Shown here piece after piece: positions 24,493 through 36,000 of a stretch of DNA of 64,000 bases. Source of the stretch: Limonium bicolor. Taxonomy: Eukaryota > Streptophyta > Magnoliopsida > Caryophyllales > Plumbaginaceae. The translations under genes were made by a program, and so were the position numbers. Location: contig CM041779.1 in the NCBI GenBank assembly GCA_023374045.1, forward strand, positions 1,178,001 through 1,242,000, given 5' to 3'. How positions within the stretch are numbered: the first letter of the stretch is position 1; the number at the start of each line of letters is the position of its first letter. The notes beneath the pieces were generated by a model. It saw nothing but the letters and a program-made list of their open reading frames with translations, ran no database searches and was not told the DNA's origin.

Positions 24493-26135
24493 TGTAACAC
24501 CCCTACCATTAACACAATGCTTACCGTCCAATCTCCTTACACATCAGATACACGCAGCGGATACATACTTACATACAGTGGGTGATACAATGCCGTTAGT
24601 CACCCACGTGACTAACAAGGCTACCACTTCTACATACAGCATCGGTCTGATGGACCGGAATCCCGAGTACTACACATCCATAATACATACTCCATTCATC
24701 AATCAAATACAACAATGTCCATTCGATACTTACTCCTCCATAATCCATACAATACAATATACTTAACCGAGTCTACTAGGATCCTTGTACAATTATAATA
24801 TCTCCTCCAAGTTCATACATATTCACTAAGAGTCTACATCTACCCATTCCTCACAACTACTTACTTCCTAAGTACAAGGGTGTGCCGCCGGTCTCTTACC
24901 TTGACCACATCCGCTTCGGGTACCTGCACACTAAAAACGTTCCCCCTAGGGGGTCAGCTTTCGCTGCGCATGATAACCGCATACCCCGCGTACTAGTGAG
25001 GGTACGCCGACCACTTGGTCGAATACATGCAGTTCATTTTCATACAAACATACATGCATACATGCTCTTACACACAATACAATAATACTTACGCAAGGCA
25101 TACATACATACACATCATTACATACAAGGAATACAATATAACCCTCCAATACATACTTACCTTCTTCCGAATGCACATGCTCATTACATACACAGTACAC
25201 AGTACTTGTTAGCTTCATTGGTCCACCCGGGTTAATCGGGTGGAGATTACTCTTTTACTCGATACTTCATACATACGCATACATACTCATACTCATACTC
25301 ATACTTACTTACTCTTACTCTTACTCATGTTAAGTCGTCGGGACCTCCGGCCCTGGGGACTACTCCGTCCCACCTCCGGGATTTACTTGACTCACCAATC
25401 CGGGATGCTACCCACTTAAGGGATTTGGGCCGCGGACCAGTTTAAGAGTTAGGAATTGCAGCCAACCTCTTGTGACTCCGCATCCTCACGCGTGGCCGAA
25501 GCTATATCGGACTTCTACTCATTCCAATTTACTCACTTAAGTTAGGAGTTAGGTAGTTAGGAATTAGTAGAAGTCAACATCCAACCACATACACAAATAC
25601 ATTATTCATATATTTCATGAATTATACAAACTATTGTTCAAGACAAATATCGAGAACAATGTAAACAAGCACAAGTAAGTGCAATATAATCCGATTCATG
25701 CATTTATCTTATTAGGTGGTCAAATAAGCACACAAATCGGGGTAACCAGATTAGGATACAGGGCATGAAGAAATCATACCTTTTTACCGGAATTTACTTT
25801 ACCATGTCACCTCACACTCCTCGGGTTGTTCTCGAACCACTGACAACATTTCAAGTGGTTCTATTAATATTAAGATACTATGGTATGTAAAACTAATACT
25901 CCCGTAATTAACCCCGTTATCCATTAACTTTAGTTTTACTCAAGTGTGCTTAACGTTCTTACCTTCATTACTTTAGCACTAACGCCTTACTCATGCATAT
26001 ATATATGTATGTATATATATATGTATATATATGTATATATATGTATATATATGTATTTATATATATTATATCTGTATATATATGTATGTATATATAATAT
26101 ATGTATATGTATATCTATGTATTATATATATATTA

Positions 26136-26175
<40 letters not shown>

Positions 26176-28648
26176 GTACATATGTATTTATATATATTTC
26201 ATCTAATTAAATTTTAATTTTTTTTTACAAAGGCCGACCGACCCACTCTGGGTAGGTCGCCTGGGTGGGTCGGCTGCAGAGAGTACCCAGGTTACAGAAT
26301 TCGGCCCGACCGACCCAGTCTCGGGTAGGTCGCCTGGGTAGGTCGGCTGCAGAACCCCTTTTAATTATCTACTTTGGACTCCAAATTCACCTCAATTCTC
26401 ACCCAATATTTCCTACTCATTTCCACATGTTTCTTACATGTTTAAACACTAATTAAATCCTCTAATTCACCTTAGTTCATCCATCAAATTCATTTTCACT
26501 TCTAAATCAACTTACACAATTTTTCTCACTTCTTCTTCAACACATGCAACAGTTTTTGTTTCTCTTTTGCTACAGATTTTTAAACCAACTTCTACCCTCC
26601 AATACTTCCTCTACCAATGCCACTCCTAGCATTCTAATTGCATCATCTCACCATCCTACTTCCATCCCATTACCTAGCTCTTCTCCAAATCTTTTCAAGG
26701 TATCAAACTACTCACCTTAAGTCCTCCAAATACACTTAATTCCTCCTAGTTTCTCCAATGTGTTTTAACACTTCTTGCTACAGCTTTTACACTCTTTATT
26801 CACATGCTACTACTACCATTCCATAGTTACTAATCATCTCTACTAACTCCAATACACCCCTTGGGTTTTCCCATTACTTAACTCTCTTTCCAAATCTGTT
26901 TTCAACATGATTAATCACTCCTAACTACTACCAAAAACACACCTAGTTTTGTCTAGGTTATTCCTCTCCTTATACATCTAAGTCCTCTAATTTCCATACA
27001 AATTTGGGCAGAGGTTCCCCTATATTTTTAACATTGCCCACACATTGTTTCGGCTCACAAATGCCCATTTATACAACCTGTTTATTCAAGGCATCAATGC
27101 TCACATTTCAGCTCCATCACAACACTATAAATTTCCTGCACATACGCATTTACTTCCCAATGTTCTACCCAAGCTTTTAAACATCTTTCAAAGGCCTCAA
27201 AACTGTTACATTCTATTCCTCATTATACTACAACATATCAATTACTCATTACCATATACATTACTCATCTTTTTACTCAACAAAATCTGTTACACTACAA
27301 TACATAAACCAACTCAAGGTAAGAGCATTTACCTTGTGATTCTAGTTTCTCTTTCTTTCTTTCCCTTCCCTTCCTTTCTTCTTCTTTTTTCCTTTCTTCC
27401 TTCTTGTTCTCGGTTTCAAATGGAGTTCACACTCCAATGCTACAGCCCATACCAATACACAAATTCTAACTTAGAATTTCCTCCTTAAACTAGCCAAGGG
27501 TTTATACATGTTTAAGGTTTAAAAGAGTATTACCTTCAACCACTAAGTGGAGTATTTGGCTAGCAAGAGAGCAAGATTCCAGCACCAATGAAGAGACCAA
27601 AATCGGCTGGAACAACAAGACAACCACAGGGCTCATTTGGAATTTTCGTTTTGCAAGTAGGGGCTGGAAAAGATGGAGTTCCAAGATTATTTTTACCTCA
27701 ATTCATCAAGGAGAAGGAGGAGCTTACAATGGTGGACTCAAACCTTCAAATGGAGAATATCCATGGAGATGAAAGTAGTGGTTTTCGATTTTTGAAAGGA
27801 GGAAGGTGTTCTCCTTGATGAGAGGAAGACAATGGTACAAATTTTGTAATTTTTTGTGAAGGTTTGGTGGGTTAACAAGAGGAGAGAATATGGGGGCTGC
27901 TTTGGCTTCTTGAAATCGCCATGGCTGGCATGGGAAGAAGAAGAAAAATTCAGAGAAAGGAGAAGAGTGCTGTATGTGAGTGTAGAAGAGAATGGAGGAG
28001 AGAGAGTGTATAAAGTAAAGTAAGGGTTACTTTTTGCTTTATTATTTCTTTTGTCTTTTGCAAATCAAAAGGAAATTAAGTGTGTGTGAGGGGAACAAAT
28101 CGGTTGACACACAGCCCACATGGGTTTTTAAAATTTTATTTACAATAGTGGACACACTAGTTTGTGTTATTTATGCTTTTACCACCCCACAACTTCCCGT
28201 TTTTGACAGTTTTTACTATTGTCTCGTTTTATTGATTTTATTGGTTCTAAACCTTCACTAATGTTTATTAATGACTATTTAGTCGACCAAAATTGTTACG
28301 AGTCTATTTGACCCGCTTAAAGTCACATTTTCCCGGTTTCCTCAAAAAACGTGCTTTAAGGTTCGTTTGTGTTTTTAATCCATTTTAAGGATCCGTTTTC
28401 TTCAGGAATTTGTTTCTACATGTTATTTAGGCATAATTAAGCCTTTAGAATCCATATAATATGCTAACCGAGGTCTCATACCTCCTATGGTCATTTAACG
28501 CCTATTTAGTTTTATGTTTTTCGCTTTTTAAGCGTTTTCTTTATTCTTTTGGATTTATTTTCCTTACCAATATTACCTAGGCACCATTAGGCCCTTAAAT
28601 ACCTATTAGATAAATTTTAATCGCTATATTTAAGTTCGGGGTATTTCA
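24493..28648 (-). repeat. LARD A right LTR (5' LTR of the element)
   Basis: 4156 bp, ending ...GGGGTATTTCA. It matches the left LTR apart from small indels and the extra 470 bp at 25983-26452. As the upstream LTR in element orientation it would have carried the promoter, but I cannot identify it with confidence. Confidence 0.92.
25983..26452. repeat. 470-bp segment present only in the right LARD A LTR
   Basis: It is bounded by CACTAA at 25977-25982 and at its own end (26447-26452); the left LTR has one CACTAA and nothing between. It holds about 200 bp of TATATG-type microsatellite (about 26000-26210) and two related GC-rich blocks (about 26233-26280 and 26305-26351) containing GACCGACCCA and GGGTAGGTCG arms. 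Either it was inserted here or, more likely, deleted from the left LTR by microhomology, since LARD B LTRs carry a comparable hairpin zone in the same place. Confidence 0.8.
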
Positions 28649-28653
28649 CTGGG
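28649..28653. repeat. LARD A target-site duplication, right copy
   Basis: CTGGG, identical to 15197-15201. Confidence 0.92.
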
Positions 28654-30566
28654 CCCTCCACACCGTACACTCCTTCAGCGCCGTTCTCATCGCAAGTGGA
28701 TTTACAGGCCATAAGCCAGATACCATCAGACATTGATCGACGTGGGTTACCATACTGGAGGCCAGGTCAAGAGTTCGTCGTGGGGCAAGAATTTGCTGAT
28801 AAAAATGTTCTTGTGACTGCAGTAAAACAGTATCACTTGGAGAGAAACGTTGATTTCGTTGCCCCCGAGAATAACAGGAGAATTTACACCCTAAGGTGCC
28901 GACAAGGGTGCAGTTTCAGATTTCGAGCCGTGCTGTTGAAGAATTCATTTGAATGGCGACTACGGAAATTCAGTCTTCACACATGCGCTCCAGTCCTAGA
29001 TGAGGGTAATGATCGCTTTTTGACTTACAATTTCATTGCTGAAGTCATGATACCAAGGGTCAAAGAGAACCCCGCACTACAAGTGAAGACTGTGATTCAA
29101 CTTATCCGTTCAGAATATAAAGGAAGATCAGCTACAAGAAAGCTTGGTTAAGCCGTGCTGAAGCGATAAGAAGGGTCTACGGTGATTGGGAACAGTCATT
29201 TACTGAATTACCCAGGTATCTCATAAGTATCAAACATTTTATACCTAATTCGTATATCGACCTAGATTCGACTGTTGTGTTGATCAAGATGAAACACAAA
29301 CTACTCAAGTTAGGCGGTTTAAGCGATGTTTCTGGGCATTTGGGCCTTGCATTACTGCCTTCAAGTATATGAAGCCTCTACTACAAATAGATGCTACTCA
29401 CATGTACGGTAAGTACAAAGGTAATTATTGGTTGCTGTTGCCCAAGATGGTAACAACAATAATACCAATGGCCTTTGGTATCGTTGCTAGCAAGTCAAGG
29501 GATGACTGGAAATATTTTCTTGACCGTGTTCGTACCGTAGTCATTGTAGCTAGGAATGATGTGGCAGTGATTACGGATCGGGCTGGAGCTATAATGTCGA
29601 TCATGAGGGAAGAACAGTTCTGGCTTCCTCCATATGCCCAACATTTCTTGTGTATGCGTCATATTGCTTCAAACTTTCACACAAGATTTGGAAACAAGGA
29701 GTGGAAAAAGTACCTCATCAACACAGGTAACAACTAGAGATTTGTACGTATTCGTCTTTTATGATATTGGGTAGGTATCTAATCTGAAGTTATTACTTGT
29801 GCATGTTACTATTTTAGAAGGGATAAAGTTCAAGAAATTAAATAAATCATTACTTGCTCTTCACCCCTCTATTGCTCCTTTTTTCAATGAGCTACCCCCC
29901 GAGAAATGGTCACGTGCGCATGATGATGGAAAGAGGTGGGGTCATATGACAACTAAACCTGGTGGAGTGCATGAATGGTGTGCTGAAGAGGGTCCGTCTC
30001 CTACCGGTAACGGCTATTGTTGAAAGCAACTTTGTATCAGTTAATTGACTACTTTTCAAGATAGACCTGAAAATCAAACCCTTGCCAACTACCACCGTGT
30101 TGTTGTTATTGATGCTATGGATTAGGTATTTGAGGTGGTTGATAATGGGGATGCAAACCTACGGCGAGACAAAGGTAAGTTTACTGTCCAAATCAACTCA
30201 AGGGAGTGTGAATGTGGTGAATGCAAGGCATTTAAGTATCCATGCTCACATGTCATGGCCGTGTGCTCTACTTGCACCCTAGATTGGAGGAATTATGTTC
30301 ATCAGGTTTACAGACTTGAAACGATGATAACGGCTTATAGCGAGAACAAGTTTGTGCCATTAGGAAATCAAGGGAAGTGGCCTATATACGGTGGGCTTGC
30401 AATTGTTCCAGATCCAGCTATGATGCGCAATGTCAGAGGCCGGCCAACATTCTCCCGCATTCATAACGAGATGGATGAGAATTATGAGTGTGAAACAAGA
30501 CATTGTGGGCTATGCCGGCAACGCGGTCATGTTAGGACAAATTGCCCGAATGCAAGTTACAGTTAA
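28649..30566 (+). pseudogene. mudrA-like transposase, 3' part (MuDR DNA-binding, DDE and SWIM domains)
   Basis: Continuation of the gene at 14698, which cuts and inserts the MULE. At about 28770-29120 it shows the MuDR-type DNA-binding domain (FVVGQEFADKNVL, YTLRCRQGCSFRFRA, WRLRKFSLHTC). A frameshift follows near 29130. The MULE catalytic domain runs 29390-29726 with LQIDATHMYGKYKG, VAVITDRAGAI and MRHIASNFHTRFG. A likely intron is 29727-29817 (GT...AG). Further shifts occur near 29955 and 30030. The SWIM zinc finger (CECGECKAFKYPCSHVMAVC) lies at about 30205-30265, and a CCHC knuckle CGLCRQRGHVRTNC precedes the stop at 30564-30566. The shifts make it a pseudogene even without LARD A. Confidence 0.88.
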
Positions 30567-31065
30567 TTCCCTAGTGTAATTGTATGTTATTGCATTAGCC
30601 AATTATGCTCCTGCTCAGACAGGTCGTGCCTTTAGCAAGCACACCAAAAAAATGTAATTTATCCATTGTATGTTGTAATGAATTATCTTTAACTTGTATT
30701 TGTTAAATATGCAAGGACTAAAGATTGAGTTGATACACCATTCTATTGGCAACGAAAATATTCCAATACATATATCGATTCAATGACATCCATCATTGTT
30801 TTATTACATACCGACATAGTAATATTAATCATCTTCTTGTACGTGCTTGCTGTATACAAGAACGTCTATCATTGGAGTAGCAACATATCACTTCTGTCGA
30901 TACCTTACAATGGACGAGATATGCATCATCCACCTACATATTAACCTTCGCTTTCGCTGTCATCTGAACCGTAATCTTCATTATACTCTTGTGCCAAGGA
31001 TAGGCTCGCTAAATTATCACGTGGTGGTGGGGTGAGTTCCCTAAATGCATATACCACATAGAATT
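30567..31065. other. Spacer after the transposase gene
   Basis: About 500 bp of AT-rich DNA between the stop of the transposase and the 3' end of the minus-strand N-domain ORF. The two genes converge here, so it should hold both 3' untranslated regions. No gene is seen. Confidence 0.5.
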
Positions 31066-31386
31066 CTAATCGAGTATAAATTGTTGATTATAAACGAACC
31101 GTTCAATCATTGTTCCAACGTCAGCATCTTGGTTTATTTGCAATGGCCCCCATAAAGGGCGTGGCTGGGAGCACAACAGTAATCGATGAAGTATCGATTC
31201 AACCACACAATGGTAACCGTAACGCTCTTTCATCCTAGTCTCTACAACATTTTCAAACTCGGCGTACGTAATATCCATTTCGATATCCAAATCGACATGT
31301 TCAGTGGAATATGTTCTGACAAAATACAAACCTGAATCGTTGGTGATTGGCTCAATGTCAAGCAAGATAGTGCAAGGGATCTCCAT
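31066..31386 (-). CDS. Short ORF resembling only the N-terminal domain of the MULE transposase (copy 1)
   Basis: A 106-codon frame starting MEIPCTILLD, close to the MDIPCTLYLN start of the transposase at 14698. The pattern continues: GLYF, then PLQINQDADVGTMIERFVYN against PLKINSDAQVKLMISNFIKN. It stops where the acidic linker would begin, so no DNA-binding or catalytic domain is attached. A TATATA motif lies about 140 bp upstream. It could be an accessory protein, for example one that competes with or modulates transposase, but the function is unknown. The frame is intact; a stop at its end could also be a later truncation. Confidence 0.6.
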   Translation of the reverse strand: MEIPCTILLDIEPITNDSGLYFVRTYSTEHVDLDIEMDITYAEFENVVETRMKERYGYHCVVESILHRLLLCSQPRPLWGPLQINQDADVGTMIERFVYNQQFILD

Positions 31387-32341
31387 TGATGAAATGCGTC
31401 GATGAAGTTCAGCAAGAGCTATGGATAACTAATGAAATATAGTGCTGACAATGGTAGTGGGTAGTTATTCGTGTAAGTGAAAGTAGAACGCTTGCTGTAT
31501 CTATATCCAGACGATAAGGGAGTATATATGCAGTGAGAATAAAGATTGCTTTGAAACACCGCAATTGGTATTCCACACGATAGTCCACATGCGAGAAAAA
31601 TTAAAGCTTCATTTTTTTGGCAAAGGCAATATTTCAAGATAAGGAATTGTATTCTATTGCAATGTAGCAGAACAAATTCAATTATAAAAGCGGTACACGG
31701 TGGACTAATGTCGTCACCTCTCATTTCCTCGACCATTCCACGATATTCAATTCATATTACATTTCCCCACCGCTCCTCAACTGGTGAACCATAGATAAGA
31801 GTGATGTATTCGACCAAAATGTGGATGACTTTGTACCGAGGAGATGATATTATCCTCAGACACTTTCTTAATGTGTACTTGGTCAATGACATCATGCTGA
31901 GAAACGGTGTACAAGTTGTGGTGATTAGTAAGACTACTAACCTTCCTCTGCCTTGCTCTACGGAAGAAGTTCTTGTCAACCACTATTGTAATGTCTACCA
32001 GGTCAACAACATCACTTGGAGAGATGATGGCGAAGTTGTGGTGGTTAGTATAACTTGGCTTGGTATGTTTTAGTGTATGTTCCCCAACTTGCGCATAAAT
32101 TTAGAAATAGTAGTTGTTGTTCACCTTTCTTTTGTTCCTTTGTTTTAGAAAGATGGACAAAGTGGCGAATATAAACAACGTTTGATTATGATATTAATCC
32201 TGTCTGCATATAATGCTTCAACAAGTGGTAAAGGGATTGGATAAGGGGAATATTAAACTGTTGTACGTGGAGCAGCGCATCACCACATGCTGTTGTAGAA
32301 AAATAAAATACAGCCCCCCGATTCAGATTGTTCTTACATAG
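31387..32341. other. Spacer inside the MULE with a 120-bp-period duplication
   Basis: No convincing gene. Two diverged copies of a ~70-bp segment lie 120 bp apart (31861-31931 and 31981-32051), sharing GGTCAA, ATCA and a GTTGTGGTG-TTAGTA end. A plus-strand open frame of 90 codons crosses both, but it shows no family motif. Confidence 0.5.
31523..31528 (-). promoter_or_regulatory. Possible TATA box of the 31386 ORF
   Basis: TATATA on the minus strand about 140 bp upstream of the ATG, a spacing like that of the transposase gene. Low-complexity AT makes this tentative. Confidence 0.3.
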
Positions 32342-32789
32342 TTACGTAAAACCTAATTGTTTCCCTGACCTCTGCCTGTCAAGTTGTTGTGCTATTACGT
32401 TACGTCGCATCTCGTACATTGCCTCTTGCATCTGGAAATCATCATCGTCGGGTTCAATAGGATCGTAGATAACTAGTAATGGAATATGTTCCATGAAATC
32501 ATTGTACTCCATGTAGCTTTCCATCATTCGTTGAACAGATGCATCATTGCGTACGTGTATAAAATTCCACTCGTAGTCGCCTTCCAACCCCAATACACCA
32601 TTGTTGCTATGTTTATTCTGCCAAGGACAGCCGCAGAGCACGGAGTACTCGTCGATGTAGATCACGAAGATTATTAGGATACGACATATTTATTTCTACG
32701 CGTCTATGCCCCATCCTTCGATCGAACTGCGCACCATGACGGCCGAAAGTAGCAACATAATTAACGTGCAAACTGAAAGGAAACTCCAT
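32342..32789 (-). pseudogene. Second short N-terminal-domain ORF (copy 2), probably frameshifted
   Basis: Starting at the ATG at 32789 the frame reads MEFPFSLHVNY and continues to about 32640, then overlaps a second frame (YSVLCGCPW) that carries on to 32342 with FIHVRNDASVQRMMESYMEYN, HIPLLVIYDP and an acidic DPIEPDDDDF run. This is the order of the transposase N-domain followed by its acidic linker. The frame change near 32655 implies one indel. A TATAAAAC on the minus strand lies 115 bp upstream, matching the spacing of the transposase promoter. No catalytic domain is present. Confidence 0.5.
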
Positions 32790-32896
32790 TTGATTTTTAT
32801 AGAAGAGTGTGTTGAAAGATATGAACAATTGACTAGTGATATACAAAGCTTTGGTATAATGTTGTGTGGTATGAATGGGTTTGAAACCAATACCCT

Positions 32897-32904
32897 GTTT
32901 TATA
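32897..32904 (-). promoter_or_regulatory. TATA box of the 32789 ORF
   Basis: TATAAAAC on the minus strand, ending 108 bp upstream of the ATG at 32789. Confidence 0.4.
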
Positions 32905-32929
32905 ATACTAGAGCACGGTTACTAAAATG

Positions 32930-33038
32930 GATAGTTCAACGGCTAGTTAAACGGCTAATTAAACGGCTAACTCAACAGGTAGTTTAACGCTACTTAAACG
33001 GCTAGTTAAACGACTAACTCAACGGCTAGTTCAACGGC
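32930..33038. repeat. Minisatellite, about 11-12-bp unit
   Basis: About nine degenerate copies of a unit close to ACGGCTAGTTAA. It runs straight into a TATAAAT motif and then into the first satellite monomer. The same AACGGCTAG motif occurs once upstream of the transposase TATA box at 14545. Confidence 0.8.
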
Positions 33039-33045
33039 TATAAAT
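33039..33045 (+). promoter_or_regulatory. Possible TATA box reading into the satellite array
   Basis: TATAAAT preceded by AACGGC. The context (AACGGCTAG, some bases, GGCTATAAAT) resembles the transposase promoter at 14545-14573. If used, transcription would enter the satellite array on the plus strand. Confidence 0.3.
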
Positions 33046-33052
33046 GTAATGT

Positions 33053-36000
33053 GCTACTTTGCGCTTACAGTTTGGACTACCAAACGATGCCCGTTGTGCT
33101 CCAAATTTGGTGTGGTTGTAGTATTACACACACACAGCGTTGTGTCAAAAAATGGTGGCCAACGGACAACAGCAACCAATTCAAAAGAATTGTCAAAGTA
33201 CCAACACACGCAAAAAACTGCATACTAAAAAACTGCACTCAGATGCTACTTTGCGCTTACAGTTTGGACTACCAAACGATTCCCGTTGTGCTCCAAATTT
33301 GGTGTGTATGTAGTATTACACACACACAGCATTTTGTCAAAAATGGTGGCCAACGGACAGCAGCAACCAATTCAAAAGAATTGTCAAAGTACCAACACAC
33401 GCAAAAAACTACATACTAAAAAACTGCACTCGGATGCTACTTTGCGCTTACAGTTTGGACTACCAAACGATTCCCGTTGTGCTCCAAATTTGGTGTGTAT
33501 GTAGTATTACACACACACAGCATTGTGTCAAAAAATGGTGGCCAACGGACAGCAGCAACCAATTCAAAAGAATTGTCAAAGTACCAACACACGCAAAAAA
33601 CTACACTCGGATACTACTTTGCGCTTACAGTTTGGACTACCAAACGATTCCTGTTGTGCTCCAAATTTGGTGTGTATGTAGTATTACACACACACAGAAT
33701 TGTGTCAAAAAATGGTGGCCAACGGACAGCAGAAACCAATTCAAAAGAATTGTCAAAGTACCAACAGACGCAAAAAACTGCATACTAAAAAACTGCACTC
33801 GGATGCTACTTTGCGCTTACAGTTTGGACTACCAAACGATTCCCGTTGTGCTCCAAATTTGGTGTGTATGTAGTATTACACACACACAGCATTGTGTCAA
33901 AAAATGGTGGCCAACGGACAGCAGCAACCAATTCAAAAGAATTGTCAAAGTACCAACAGACGCAAAAAACTGTATACTGAAAAACTGCACTCGGATGCTA
34001 CGTTGCGCTTACAGTTTGGACTACCAAACGATTCCCGTTGTGCTCCAAATTTGGTGTGTATGTATTATTACACACACACAGCATTGTGTCAAAAAATGGT
34101 GGCCAACGGACAGCAGCAACCAATTCAAAAGAATTGTCAAAGTACCAACAGACGCAAAAAACTGCATACTAAAAAACTGCACTCGGATGTACTTTGCGCT
34201 TACAGTTTGGACTACCAAACGATTCCCATTGTCATCCAAATTTGGTTGTATGTAGTATTACACACACACAGCATTGTGTCAAAAAATGGTGGCCAACGGA
34301 CAGCAGCAACCAATTCAAAAGAATTGTCAAAGTACCAACAGACGCAAAAAACTGCATACTAAAAAACTGCACTCGGATGCTACGTTGCGCTTACAGTTTG
34401 GACTACCAAACGATTCCCGTTGTGCTCCAAATTTGGTGTGTATGTATTATTACACACACAGCATTGTGTCAAAAAATGGTGGCCAACGGACAGCAGAAAC
34501 CAATTCAAAAGAATTGTCAAAGTACCAACAGACGCAAAAAACTGCATACTAAAAAACTGCACTCGGATGCTACGTTGCGCTTACAGTTTGGACTACCAAA
34601 CGATTCCCGTTGTGCTCCAAATTTGGTGTGTATGTATTATTACACACACACAGCATTGTGTCAAAAATGGTGGCCAACGGAAGCAGCAACCAATTTAAAA
34701 GAATTGTCAAAGTACCAACAGACGCAAAAAACTGCATACTAAAAAACTGCACTCGGATGCTACGTTGCGCTTACAGTTTGGACTACCAAACGATTCCCGT
34801 TGTGCTCCAAATTTGGTGTGTATGTATTATTACACACACACAGCATTGTGTCAAAAAATGGTGGCCAACGGACAGCAGAACCAATTCAAAAGAATTGTCA
34901 AAGTACCAACAGACGCAAAAAACTGCATACTAAAAAACTGCACTCGGATGCTACTTTGCGCTTACAGTTTGGACTACCAAACGATTCCCGTTGTGCTCCA
35001 AATTTGGTGTGTATGTAGTATTACACACACAGCATTGTGTCAAAAAATGGTGGCCAACGGACAGCAGCAACCAATTCAAAAGAATTGTCAAAGTACCAAC
35101 AGACGCAAAAAACTGCATACTAAAAAACTGCACTCGGATGCTACGTTGCGCTTACAGTTTGGACTACCAAACGATTCCCGTTGTGCTCCAAATTTGGTGT
35201 GTATGTATTATTACACACACAGCATTGTGCGGAAGCAGCAACCAATTCAAAAGAATTGTCAAAGTACCAACAGACGCAAAAAACTGCATACTAAAAAACT
35301 GCACTCGGATGCTACTTTGCGCTTACAGTTTGGACTACCAAACGATTCCCGTTGTGCTCCAAATTTGGTGTGTATGTAGTATTACACACACACAGCATTG
35401 TGTCAAAAAATGGTGGCCAACGGACAGCAGCAACCAATTCAAAAGAATTGTCAAAGTACCAACAGACGCAAAAAACTGCATACTAAAAAACTGCACTCGG
35501 ATGCTACTTTGCGCTTACAGTTTGGACTACCAAACGATTCCCGTTGTGCTCCAAATTTGGTGTGTATGTAGTATTACACACACAGTTGTGTCAAAAAATG
35601 GTGGCCAACGGACAGCAGAAACCAATTCAAAAGAATTGTCAAAGTACCAACAGACGCAAAAAACTGCATACTAAAAAACTGCACTCGGATGCTACTTTGC
35701 GCTTACAGTTTGGACTACCAAACGATTCCCGTTGTGCTCCAAATTTGGTGTGTATGTAGTATTACACACACAGCATTGTGTCAAAAAATGGTGGCCAACG
35801 GACAGCAGAAACCAATTCAAAAGAATTGTCAAAGTACCAACAGACGCAAAAAACTGCATACTAAAAAACTGCACTCGGATGCTACTTTGCGCTTACAGTT
35901 TGGACTACCAAACGATTCCCGTTGTGCTCCAAATTTGGTGTGTATGTAGTATTACACACACATAGAATTGTGTCAAAAAATGGTGGCCAACGGACAGCAG

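Larger units (their letters stand above)
15202..28648 (-). mobile_element. LARD A: giant non-coding LTR retrotransposon, 13.4 kb
   Basis: Two long direct repeats (15202-18886 and 24493-28648) begin TGTAACACCCC and end GGGGTATTTCA, flanked by CTGGG on both sides. A primer-binding site complementary to initiator tRNA-Met lies next to the right LTR on the minus strand and a polypurine tract next to the left LTR, so the element is in minus orientation. The 5.6-kb interior has no recognisable gag, protease, reverse transcriptase or integrase. LTR size, primer site and lack of genes fit a large retrotransposon derivative, mobilised in trans by a Ty3/gypsy partner (family inferred, not shown). Confidence 0.9.

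Noticed and set aside
25946..26206. 86-codon frame rich in Y and I
   Set aside because: It is translation of a TATATG microsatellite inside an LTR.
31801..32073. 90-codon plus-strand frame with an internal duplication
   Set aside because: No recognisable motif and no supporting promoter; the duplication alone explains its pattern.
33434..34255. 273-codon open frame with 64-residue repeats in the satellite array
   Set aside because: It follows the 192-bp satellite period, shifts wherever a monomer differs by a base, and parallel frames exist in other phases. No protein family resemblance.
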